Shown here: piece after piece, positions 35,821 through 42,334 of the stretch
Numbering within the stretch: the stretch's first letter is position 1
Layout: the number at the start of each line of letters is the position of its first letter
Assembly (NCBI RefSeq): GCF_009687865.1
Contig: NZ_BLAE01000027.1
Span: forward strand, 1-42,334
Source: Acrocarpospora macrocephala
Lineage (GTDB): Bacteria > Actinomycetota > Actinomycetes > Streptosporangiales > Streptosporangiaceae
DNA length: 42,334 nt
Direction of reading: 5' to 3'
Notes under the pieces: generated by a model
Database searches by the model: none
Told to the model about the DNA's origin: nothing
The model's input: the letters and a program-made list of their open reading frames with translations, nothing else
Made by a program: the position numbers and the translations under genes

Positions 35821-37098
35821 TTATGGGTGGAGTTCGAGTAGAGAGATTTCTGGAGGGGCGCCTATGCGGACTGGAGGGCCCCAGAAGCCGGCGCCGCGGG
35901 TGACGTAGATCTGGGTTCCGTCGACTACGTCGAGGCCTTGGACGACTGGTTGTTGTAGGGGGACGATGAGGTTGAAGGGGGCCATTTGGCCGCCGTGGGT
36001 GTGGCCGGAGAGTTGTAGGTCGACGCCGTAGTTTGCGGCGTCGTGGACTTGGACCGGCTGGTGGGAGAGGAGCACGACTGGGCGTGTGGTGTCTCGTCCG
36101 GTGAGGGCGTTGGCCATGTTGGGGCCGTCGTCCATGGTGGTGCCGTTGATGTCGTTCACGCCGGCCAGGTCGAGGGTGGCGCCTGCGTGAGAGATCTCTA
36201 CGCGTTCGTTGCGCAATGAGCGCACGCCAAGCGTGTTGAGCTCGTCGATCCACTCCTTTGGTCCGTTGGCGGTGTAGTACTCGTGGTTTCCTGTGACGAA
36301 ATATGACCCATAGCGTGATTCGAGGTTCCGCAGGGGGCGGGCCAGTGGGCCCAGTTCGGCGACCGTTCCGTCTACCAGGTCGCCAACGATCGCGACGATG
36401 TCGGCCTCCAGGCCATTGATCATTCGGACGATTCGTTCGGTGTGGTTGATGCCGGTGAGCGGGCCGAGATGGATATCGCTCACGACGGCGATGCGGAAAC
36501 CGTTCATCCGCGGATCCAGCCGGGCCAGCCGTACGGGGACTCGCTCGATGATGGGATCGCCCAAGGCGGTGCGCATGCCGTACCCGACCGTGGCGATCGC
36601 CCCCACGCCTGCGACGGCGGCAGCCGTACGAGAAAGGAACAGGCGTCGGTCGAGTTGTGGCAGGACAGGGCTCTCGTCAGGCGCGATCTCGACGGGCGGC
36701 GCGCCGCCGGCGGGCACCGGAACCGGGAGCGCCTGGCTCGGCTTGTGCTCGCGGCGCCTGAGGATGATCAGTGCGATCGCCCTGGGAATCTCCAGCACGA
36801 GCAGGATGACCGCCAGGTAGAACATGATCGCCAACCAGAGGTACCCAGGCCAGGCGAGTGCGTGTCCCGTCTCCGAGGGGAAGATCCTGGTGCCGATCAA
36901 GGCCGCAACCAGCAGCCCGGCGAGCACGACCAGCGTCCATGTCAGGATCCGCCTGTTCCGCCCTGGGGCCGTGGTCCCCCGGATCAGCCGCCGCCACAAG
37001 TAGTAGTGGATCCCAAAGACCGCAACCAGAACGAAAGCGAGAAATCCCACGACCTGCCCCACTCCGACCTCCGCCGCCCCGGGCGGGCCGGCCGCCAT
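35821..37098 (-). CDS. membrane metallophosphoesterase with internal twin-arginine motif
   Basis: This is a 425-aa protein. Three membrane segments lie at about residues 14-34, 50-70 and 82-104. A Pro-rich linker leads to R151-R-L-F-L-S, a twin-arginine-like motif, followed by a hydrophobic stretch (AAAVAGVGAIATVGYG). The catalytic domain then shows SDIHLG, GDLVDG, GNHEYY, SHQP and GHTHGG, the two-metal calcineurin-like motifs of the YkuE/YaeI group. Such enzymes can act on lipid or other phosphomonoesters and diesters at the cell surface. The twin-arginine motif suggests the enzymatic domain crosses by Tat. ATG 37098 has GGGGG upstream; a GTG 8 codons earlier is the alternative. Confidence 0.88.
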   Translation of the reverse strand: MAAGPPGAAEVGVGQVVGFLAFVLVAVFGIHYYLWRRLIRGTTAPGRNRRILTWTLVVLAGLLVAALIGTRIFPSETGHALAWPGYLWLAIMFYLAVILLVLEIPRAIALIILRRREHKPSQALPVPVPAGGAPPVEIAPDESPVLPQLDRRLFLSRTAAAVAGVGAIATVGYGMRTALGDPIIERVPVRLARLDPRMNGFRIAVVSDIHLGPLTGINHTERIVRMINGLEADIVAIVGDLVDGTVAELGPLARPLRNLESRYGSYFVTGNHEYYTANGPKEWIDELNTLGVRSLRNERVEISHAGATLDLAGVNDINGTTMDDGPNMANALTGRDTTRPVVLLSHQPVQVHDAANYGVDLQLSGHTHGGQMAPFNLIVPLQQPVVQGLDVVDGTQIYVTRGAGFWGPPVRIGAPPEISLLELHP

Positions 37099-37409
37099 GT
37101 CCCCCGCAATGCTACGAGCCACCCGGCGGCCCAGCCGCAGCCTCTCAGCTGCCCCTCAGGATCCCCCGTCACCCCGCCAGCCGGCCGGTGCGCCATCGCG
37201 AACGGCCCGGCCTGCTTGCGGACATCAACCGAGTGCCCGATCTTGCCGGAGCATGGACCGTGGGCGACCGCGGCGGTCCGCGTCTTCGGCGGCATCGTCA
37301 CCGACGCCCGCAAGGTGATCATTGGCGCGCTGCTGGGCTTCCTGCTCGGCTGGATCGGGTTCGGCCGAGGCGATCGCGAGTTCAATGTCGTTGAATCATG
37401 ACGCTGGAT

Positions 37410-37438
37410 TTGCAGCCAAATTTCAACACTGCTGTAAC
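37410..37438 (+). promoter_or_regulatory. candidate promoter of the NCS2 permease gene
   Basis: TTGCAG (37410-37415) and TGTAAC (37433-37438) are separated by 17 nt and resemble housekeeping -35 and -10 boxes. The region is lower in GC than its surroundings. The start of transcription would fall near 37445, before the inverted repeats. Confidence 0.4.
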
Positions 37439-37474
37439 ATTGACGCCTTTCGGGGCGCGTAAGCCACGTGATAG

Positions 37475-37501
37475 GACTTCATCTGTACTGAAGTCGGTAC
37501 A
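37475..37501. promoter_or_regulatory. overlapping inverted repeats, candidate operator
   Basis: GACTTCA (37475-37481) and TGAAGTC (37489-37495) form a 7-bp inverted repeat with a 7-nt centre. A second, TGTAC (37484-37488) and GTACA (37497-37501), overlaps it. They sit 30-55 nt before the permease start, a place suited to a repressor. GntR-type proteins bind GTAC-like half sites, but no regulator gene is adjacent. Confidence 0.4.
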
Positions 37502-37530
37502 ATCACACCGCATACAGATCGGTGATCAAC

Positions 37531-38922
37531 ATGGACCAAGCCCCGTCGGCAACTTTGGCCATCGGCATCGAACAGCGACTCTCGGCCCCCAGGACCGGGC
37601 TGTTCGGCCTTCAGCACCTGCTCGCCCTCACCGGAATCTGGATCTTCCCGGTGCTCATCGGCCAGTCCCTGCAGCTGTCGCAGGTGCAGGTGAGCTACAT
37701 CGTCCAGGGTTGTTTCCTGATGACGGGGATCATCACCGTCCTCCAGTCGAGCCGCCTGCTGAAGCTGCCCATCGTCCAAGGCCCCACCGCCGGGTTCTTC
37801 GTCGCCCTCAGCGCGGCAGGCGCCACCTTCGGGCTCGGCACCGCCTTCGGGTCCATGATGGTGGCCGGGCTGATCTGCATGGCCCTCAGCATCCCGATCA
37901 AGCAGTTCGGGCTGTTCGGTCACATCTCCAAGCTCTCCTCCTCGCCCATCGTCTTCGGCACGCTGTTCGTCATCATCGGCGCGCAACTGGCCAGCATCGG
38001 CGTGAGCGGCTGGTTCGGGGTGTCGGGAACCCCCGGATATGGGGCGCCCAACTTCTGGGTCAGCGTCGTCACCGTCATCACGGTGCTCGGCTGCCTGATC
38101 TTCGGGGGCAACTCGGTGGTACGGCGCGCGGCGATCGTCTGGGGCATCGCCGCCGGGACCCTGGTCGCGGCGGTCGCCGGCCTGTGGACCCCGTCCGGCG
38201 CCGGGTCCGTTCCGCTCGTTCACGCCCCGACCTGGCTGCCCTTCGGGTTCGGCGTCGAGTGGTCGGTCGTCGTCGTGATGATGCTCGCCTTCTTCCAGGC
38301 CGGCGCCGAGTCCGCCGGGATGTACAGCCTCGTCGGTAGCTGGGGTGGGCAGCGGGTCGGGCTGAGCCGTACCAACCGGGGCCTGTTCACGGAGTTTTTC
38401 GGTACGACGGTGGGCTCGCTCTTCGGCGGGATCGGCACCACGTCCTACCCGGAGAACGCCGGGATTGTCCGGGTCACCGGCGTGGGCAGCCGCTTCGTGA
38501 CGGCCGCGGCGGGTGGCGCGGCCATCGTGCTGGCGTTCATCCCGGGCATCAGCCTGTTCATCGCCGGGCTGCCCTCGCCTGTCCTGTCGGCCGCGTCCAC
38601 GATCCTTTTCGGGATCATCGCGATGAGCGGCGTGCAGTTGCTCTCCACGGTCGAATGGGATGACCTGAACCTGGCCGTCGCGGCGCCGGCGTTCATCATC
38701 GCCCTGGGGCTCCAGTTCCTGCCCGCCAGTATCATGGCCGGGATCTCCCCGAGCGTCGCCGCCATCGTCGGCAGCCCGATGATGCTCGGGATCATCATGC
38801 TGGTAGTCCTCCACCTGATCGTAAACGTCGGCATCCGGCCGATGCTCGAGCGCGGGAGGCCCGCGGACGCCGTACCGCCCGCGGTCACCGCGCTGGCCGT
38901 CCCGCCCTCGTCGAACGTCTGA
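37531..38922 (+). CDS. NCS2-family nucleobase permease (uracil/xanthine type)
   Basis: This is a 463-aa integral membrane protein with about 12-14 hydrophobic segments. It has the nucleobase-cation symporter-2 signatures: a GLQHLLALTG start to the first segment, IVQGPTAGFFVAL, the FFQAGAESAGMYS segment equivalent to the conserved Glu-containing TM8 region, and TTSYPENAGIVRVTGVGSR, the NCS2 motif around TM10. It should import a nucleobase such as uracil, xanthine or urate with a proton or sodium ion. ATG 37531 is taken; an in-frame GTG 9 nt earlier is possible. The next gene, a cysteine hydrolase, starts 11 nt later and is probably co-transcribed, which favours a transport-then-degrade pathway. 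The substrate is not resolved. Confidence 0.9.
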   Translation: MDQAPSATLAIGIEQRLSAPRTGLFGLQHLLALTGIWIFPVLIGQSLQLSQVQVSYIVQGCFLMTGIITVLQSSRLLKLPIVQGPTAGFFVALSAAGATFGLGTAFGSMMVAGLICMALSIPIKQFGLFGHISKLSSSPIVFGTLFVIIGAQLASIGVSGWFGVSGTPGYGAPNFWVSVVTVITVLGCLIFGGNSVVRRAAIVWGIAAGTLVAAVAGLWTPSGAGSVPLVHAPTWLPFGFGVEWSVVVVMMLAFFQAGAESAGMYSLVGSWGGQRVGLSRTNRGLFTEFFGTTVGSLFGGIGTTSYPENAGIVRVTGVGSRFVTAAAGGAAIVLAFIPGISLFIAGLPSPVLSAASTILFGIIAMSGVQLLSTVEWDDLNLAVAAPAFIIALGLQFLPASIMAGISPSVAAIVGSPMMLGIIMLVVLHLIVNVGIRPMLERGRPADAVPPAVTALAVPPSSNV

Positions 38923-38933
38923 AGGCCCACACC

Positions 38934-39680
38934 ATGCCCCATCACTACGTCTACGAAGAACGCAGGCCGCTGCCGGACGACGGCCGCTACCACGACTTCG
39001 TCGTGCCGGACAGGACCGCTGTCGTCTCCATCGACATGCACCAGGGGCACCTCTCGGACTCGCCGCTGTGCCCCTGTCCCGCCCCCAGGGGGCGCGACAT
39101 CGTCGCGGGGATCGACGACTTCCACCGGGAGGCGAGGGCGGCCGGCATCCCGATCATCCACGTACGGTCGGAGTTGCGCTCCTCCGGTGTCGACGACGTA
39201 CGTGGCATTCCGAGCGCCTGGCGCACGACGTTCCCCGAGTTTGTCGGCGACATCCCGAACGCGGCGGAGCACGCGCTCGCCGGCAGCCCGTGGACCGCGT
39301 TCGCCACCGAGATCGACCCACGGGACGAGATCGTCACCGGCAAGAAGCGCCTGTCCGCCTTCTACCCCACCGACCTGGACTTCCTGCTCCGGCAGATGGG
39401 TGTCACGGCTGTGGCGCTCGACGGCATCATGGCCGACTGCTGTGTGCTCAACACCGCCTTCGACGCCTCCAACCTCGGCTACCGCGTCCTCGTGGCCCGC
39501 GATCTCGTCCGCGGCACGGACGAGCGGCTCGAACGGGCCGCCCTGAGCATGATGTCGCTGCACATGGCCCTGGTCATGGACGCGGACGACATCCTCGACG
39601 CCTGGGGCGCCACCACCGACCGGCTACCTCCAGGGCCTGAGAATCCGAGATCAGCCCGCCCCGTACGTGGGGTCGGTTGA
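38934..39680 (+). CDS. isochorismatase-fold cysteine hydrolase
   Basis: This 248-aa member of the isochorismatase-like hydrolases has the triad in place: D34 in SIDMHQGH, a Lys at 137 or 138 in TGKKRLSAF, and C170 in ADCCVLNTAFDA. The family includes ureidoacrylate amidohydrolase (RutB), N-carbamoylsarcosine amidase and nicotinamidase. Since the gene lies 11 nt after an NCS2 nucleobase permease, a pyrimidine or purine breakdown step, such as amide hydrolysis of a ureido compound, is the best guess. The other Rut enzymes are not in the window. The last 20 residues after the core are Pro- and Arg-rich and may be disordered. Confidence 0.88.
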   Translation: MPHHYVYEERRPLPDDGRYHDFVVPDRTAVVSIDMHQGHLSDSPLCPCPAPRGRDIVAGIDDFHREARAAGIPIIHVRSELRSSGVDDVRGIPSAWRTTFPEFVGDIPNAAEHALAGSPWTAFATEIDPRDEIVTGKKRLSAFYPTDLDFLLRQMGVTAVALDGIMADCCVLNTAFDASNLGYRVLVARDLVRGTDERLERAALSMMSLHMALVMDADDILDAWGATTDRLPPGPENPRSARPVRGVG

Positions 39681-39942
39681 TTGGGGTTGGGGTCTATCTG
39701 GTGGGTGTGAGCAGCCGGAACGGGTGTGGCGGGCTGGGGGATTGATCGAGGTCAGGGGCTGGCTGGCTGAGGTGAGCAGGGGGAATGGAGGGGCGGAGGG
39801 GCTAGAAAAAGGGGATGACGATCGCGTTGACCTGACTGCGCTAGACAGCTGTGACGTAATACCCTCAGGCGATGAGCAGGCGGGGCAAATCCGGCCCGCT
39901 CACACCCCCCAAGCCCAGCGAACACCTGGATACGCTGACATC

Positions 39943-41997
39943 ATGAGCTCCCCTGGCCGGGCGGTCCCTCGCCGCAAGCCGCCGCATGTGCTGGCGAACG
40001 CGCCTTTCCGCAGGTTGTGGACGGCGATGTCGGTCTGCAGCCTCGGTGACTGGCTCAACATCATCGCGCTCACGGCCCTCGCCGGTAACCTCACGCAGGA
40101 CGACGGTTACCAGACGCAGAGCCTGGCCATCGGCGGTGTCTTCATCGCCAAGATGCTGCCCGCGATCCTGCTTGGCCCGGTGGCCGGAGCCTTCGCCGAC
40201 CGGTTCGACCGGCGCCTCACCATGGTCCTGGCGGACGTCTCCCGGTTCGCCGTCGTGCTGTCGATTCCGCTGGTCGGCAGCTACCAGTGGATCGTGATCG
40301 CGACATTCCTGGTCGAATGCGTGAACCTGTTCTGGGTTCCGGCCAAGGACGCGACCGTCCCCAATCTGGTGCCCAAGGATCGGCTGGAGGAGGCCAACCA
40401 GCTGAACCTGCTCGTCACGTACGGCACCGCGCCGCTGGCCGCTGCGCTGTTCGCGCTCCTGTCGGTGACGGTGAACGTGATCGGCTCGTTGACGCCGTCG
40501 TTCAGCGGGCAGCCCACGGATCTGGCGTTGGGGATCAACGCGCTGGCGTACCTGGTGTCGGCTGGGTTGATTTTCACGTTACGTGACATTCCGAAGGGGC
40601 ATGTCGGGGCCGCGGCGCCGTCGGTGCTCCGGCAGATCGTGGAGGGATGGCGGTTCGTGGGTGCGAACCGTACCGTCCGGGGATTGATCATTGGGATGTT
40701 GGGGGCGTTCGCCGCGGGTGGGGCCGTGGTGGGGGTCGCCAAGACGTACGTGGAGGTGCTTGGGGGAGGCGACGCCGCGTATGGAACCGTGTTCGGGGCC
40801 GTCTTCGTCGGGATGGCGCTGGGCATGTTCTTCGGGTTGCGGCTGCTGAGGGAGCTGTCGCGGCGGCGGTTGTTCGGGTTGTCGATCATTCTCGCGGGCA
40901 CCGTGCTGGTGGCGATCGCGCTTGTCCACAACCTGGTGATCGTGGTCATGCTCACGGTGGTGCTGGGAGCGTGCGCGGGGATCGCCTGGATCATCGGGTA
41001 CACGATGATCGGGCTCGAAGTCGAAGATCAGTTGCGGGGGCGGACGTTCTCGTTCCTGCAGTCGCTGGCCCGCGTGGTGCTGCTCCTGGTGGTCGCGTTC
41101 GGGTCCACGCTGGCGGGGCTGTTCGGCAGCCATCCGTTCACGATCGGCGGGATGAGTTACCGTTTCGACGGGTCCAACCTGGTGATGCTCATCGGGGCGC
41201 TGGTCGCGGTGATCGTGGGCGTGCTCGCGCTCAGGCACATGGACGATCGGCGTGGCATTCCGATCAGCGTCGATCTGCTGGCCGCGTTGCGGGGCGAGAA
41301 GTTCGTGCCCGCTGAGGACGAGCAGGCGCGCGGCATGTTCATCGCGTTCGAGGGCGGGGAGGGTTCGGGCAAGACCACACAATCCCGGCTGCTCGCCATC
41401 TGGCTGCGCGACCAGGGCTTCGATGTCGTCCAGACGCGCGAGCCCGGTTCGACCAAGATTGGCATGCGGCTGCGGGCGATCCTGCTCGACTCCACCCATC
41501 AAGGGCTTTCCGCCCGCGCGGAAACCCTGCTGTACGCGGCTGACCGGGCCGAACACGTAGAAAAGGTCATCCGCCCGGCTTTGTACCGGAATTCGATGGT
41601 CGTCTGTGATCGATATGTGGATTCGTCCCTCGCGTACCAGGGCGCCGGGCGTTCCCTCGACACCGAGGACGTGGCCAAGGTCAACGCCTGGGCCACCGGC
41701 GGCCTGGTCCCCGACCTGACCGTCCTCATCGACGTCCCCCCCTCGGTGGGCCTGCGCCGCTTCGCCTCCCCCGCGGACCGCATCGAATCCGAACCAATGG
41801 ACTTCCACGAACGAGTCCGCCGCGAATTCCGCTCCCTCGCCACGGCCGAGCCCGACCGCTATTTCGTCGTCGACGGCACCCTCGCTCAGACCGACGTCAC
41901 CCGCTTGATCCAGGACAAGGTCCGAGAAATCCTTCCTGACCCTGTCCCACTTGAGGCAGAGGCCAACACGGGGACCATGCCGGCCATTCGCGATTAG
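39943..41997 (+). CDS. tmk: MFS transporter-like domain fused to thymidylate kinase
   Basis: This is a 684-aa fusion. Residues about 20-440 form a major-facilitator-type domain of about 10-12 membrane segments, with an AFADRFDRRL motif A-like loop. Residues 465-670 form a thymidylate kinase that makes dTDP from dTMP: the P-loop is G471-G-E-G-S-G-K-T478, then TREPGSTKIG, the catalytic-loop DRYVDSS and AYQGAG, and a LID-type stretch with Asp and Glu after FASPADRIE. Large MFS-Tmk fusions are known in actinomycetes. ATG 39943 begins just before the first membrane segment; the frame runs further up but is G-rich and implausible. The ribosome site is weak. In many actinomycetes the DNA polymerase III delta' gene follows, but it lies beyond this window. 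Confidence 0.92.
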   Translation: MSSPGRAVPRRKPPHVLANAPFRRLWTAMSVCSLGDWLNIIALTALAGNLTQDDGYQTQSLAIGGVFIAKMLPAILLGPVAGAFADRFDRRLTMVLADVSRFAVVLSIPLVGSYQWIVIATFLVECVNLFWVPAKDATVPNLVPKDRLEEANQLNLLVTYGTAPLAAALFALLSVTVNVIGSLTPSFSGQPTDLALGINALAYLVSAGLIFTLRDIPKGHVGAAAPSVLRQIVEGWRFVGANRTVRGLIIGMLGAFAAGGAVVGVAKTYVEVLGGGDAAYGTVFGAVFVGMALGMFFGLRLLRELSRRRLFGLSIILAGTVLVAIALVHNLVIVVMLTVVLGACAGIAWIIGYTMIGLEVEDQLRGRTFSFLQSLARVVLLLVVAFGSTLAGLFGSHPFTIGGMSYRFDGSNLVMLIGALVAVIVGVLALRHMDDRRGIPISVDLLAALRGEKFVPAEDEQARGMFIAFEGGEGSGKTTQSRLLAIWLRDQGFDVVQTREPGSTKIGMRLRAILLDSTHQGLSARAETLLYAADRAEHVEKVIRPALYRNSMVVCDRYVDSSLAYQGAGRSLDTEDVAKVNAWATGGLVPDLTVLIDVPPSVGLRRFASPADRIESEPMDFHERVRREFRSLATAEPDRYFVVDGTLAQTDVTRLIQDKVREILPDPVPLEAEANTGTMPAIRD

Positions 41998-42334
41998 GCA
42001 GTCCCGGCAGAGCGCGCGCGAAGCCAGGCGGAGCGTGTGGGCTGTTCTGGAGGGCGAAGCCCCGGAGGGCCGTCAGTTCCGGGTGAACCCTATGGGGCAG
42101 TTTGTAGGGCGAAGCCCGCAGGGCGGTCTGGAGGGCGAAGCCTCTCGGGCAGGCAGTTCTGGGGAGCTGCGGAGAGCGGGCGGAGCTTGTGGGGGCATTC
42201 TTTGGTGGCAACGCCCGGCGGCGGTCAGTTCCGGGCGAAGCCCCGGGGGACGGGTAGTCCGGGCGAAGCCCCGGAGAGCGGGCGGGGCCGGGCGGAGCCC
42301 GGGGAAACAATAAAGGGTGGGTGGGTGGGAGAAC
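41998..42334. repeat. cluster of GGGCGAAGCCC-type short hairpin repeats after tmk
   Basis: No gene is supported in this 337-nt end of the window. Six copies of an 11-12 bp self-complementary word GGGCGAAGCCC(C), or one-base variants, occur at 42052, 42107, 42133, 42233, 42261 and 42290. Phrases such as GTCAGTTCCGGG also recur between them. Each can form a small hairpin with a short loop. The array looks like an expanding intergenic repeat family. It may also affect transcript ends after tmk. Confidence 0.7.

Larger units (their letters stand above)
37099..37530. other. regulatory interval before the NCS2 permease gene
   Basis: No supported gene lies here. A plus-strand frame ending at a TGA at 37399-37401 contains a hydrophobic segment (VIIGALLGFLLGWIGFG) but has no good start. 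The right part carries a promoter candidate and overlapping inverted repeats, listed separately. Confidence 0.45.

Noticed and set aside
31412-36253. A 1613-aa minus-strand open frame across topA and the FAD oxidase gene
   Set aside because: It is the antisense shadow of topA and its neighbour; its Arg/Pro/His-rich translation has no domain and it overlaps genes with clear motifs.
37251-37401. Small membrane-peptide gene before the NCS2 permease
   Set aside because: Only the tail is hydrophobic, the frame has no good start or ribosome site, and it continues as antisense of the phosphoesterase gene.
39667-39942. 92-codon upstream extension of the MFS-Tmk frame
   Set aside because: It is G-rich, overlaps the hydrolase gene end and contains no membrane segment; ATG 39943 starts right before the first helix.
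1-42334. CRISPR array
   Set aside because: No regularly spaced short repeats with unique spacers were seen; the only tandem repeats are coding (chaplin-like) or the irregular hairpin words at the right end.

Overview
The window is high-GC DNA with tightly packed genes and frequent GTG starts. It encodes an actinobacterial topA with a Lys-rich tail, a DUF5703 protein, a chaplin-like surface protein and an MFS-thymidylate kinase fusion. Together these point to a filamentous actinomycete, probably of the Streptosporangiales or a related order; the genus is an inference and cannot be fixed from the sequence.

Layout. (1) Bases 1-464 hold the 3' part of an unrecognised winged-helix-like gene. (2) Bases 807-19266 hold a complete, apparently intact six-gene BREX type 2 (Pgl) phage-defence operon in the order pglW-pglX-pglY-pglZ-brxD-brxHI. 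The genes are all on the + strand, with 1-4 nt overlaps or gaps of at most 32 nt. (3) Bases 19614-21698 (-) hold a GHKL-type ATPase fused to a C-terminal PD-(D/E)XK nuclease domain, a plausible second defence gene. (4) Bases 22140-26582 are accessory and decayed. They contain a serine-recombinase relic, a minus-strand regulatory trio (84-aa protein, DUF6879 protein, XRE/DUF5753 regulator), a truncated Mrr-like restriction enzyme, a YfcE-like phosphodiesterase, an unknown 164-aa protein and a dead tyrosine integrase. (5) A tRNA-Leu(GAG) gene at 26644-26732 (-) ends the accessory region. The integrase relic converges on its 3' end, so bases 1 to about 26640 look like a defence island that entered at this tRNA.

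(6) From 26865 onward the content looks like conserved chromosome: an M20 metallopeptidase, a small membrane protein and an eight-repeat chaplin-like secreted protein, DUF5703, topA, an FAD-linked oxidase, a membrane metallophosphoesterase, an NCS2 nucleobase permease next to a cysteine hydrolase (isochorismatase fold), and the MFS-Tmk fusion. The window closes in a GC-rich array of short GGGCGAAGCCC hairpins.

How the genes work together. In BREX-2, PglX is the predicted adenine methyltransferase that marks self DNA. PglW is the kinase with a NERD domain, PglY the large P-loop ATPase, PglZ the alkaline-phosphatase-fold protein, BrxD a second ATPase and BrxHI an Lhr-like helicase. The GHKL-nuclease gene and the Mrr relic next to the operon suggest that the site has gathered several defence systems. 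The most interesting items for follow-up are the GHKL-nuclease fusion, the tRNA-Leu-linked island structure and the multi-repeat chaplin-like protein.
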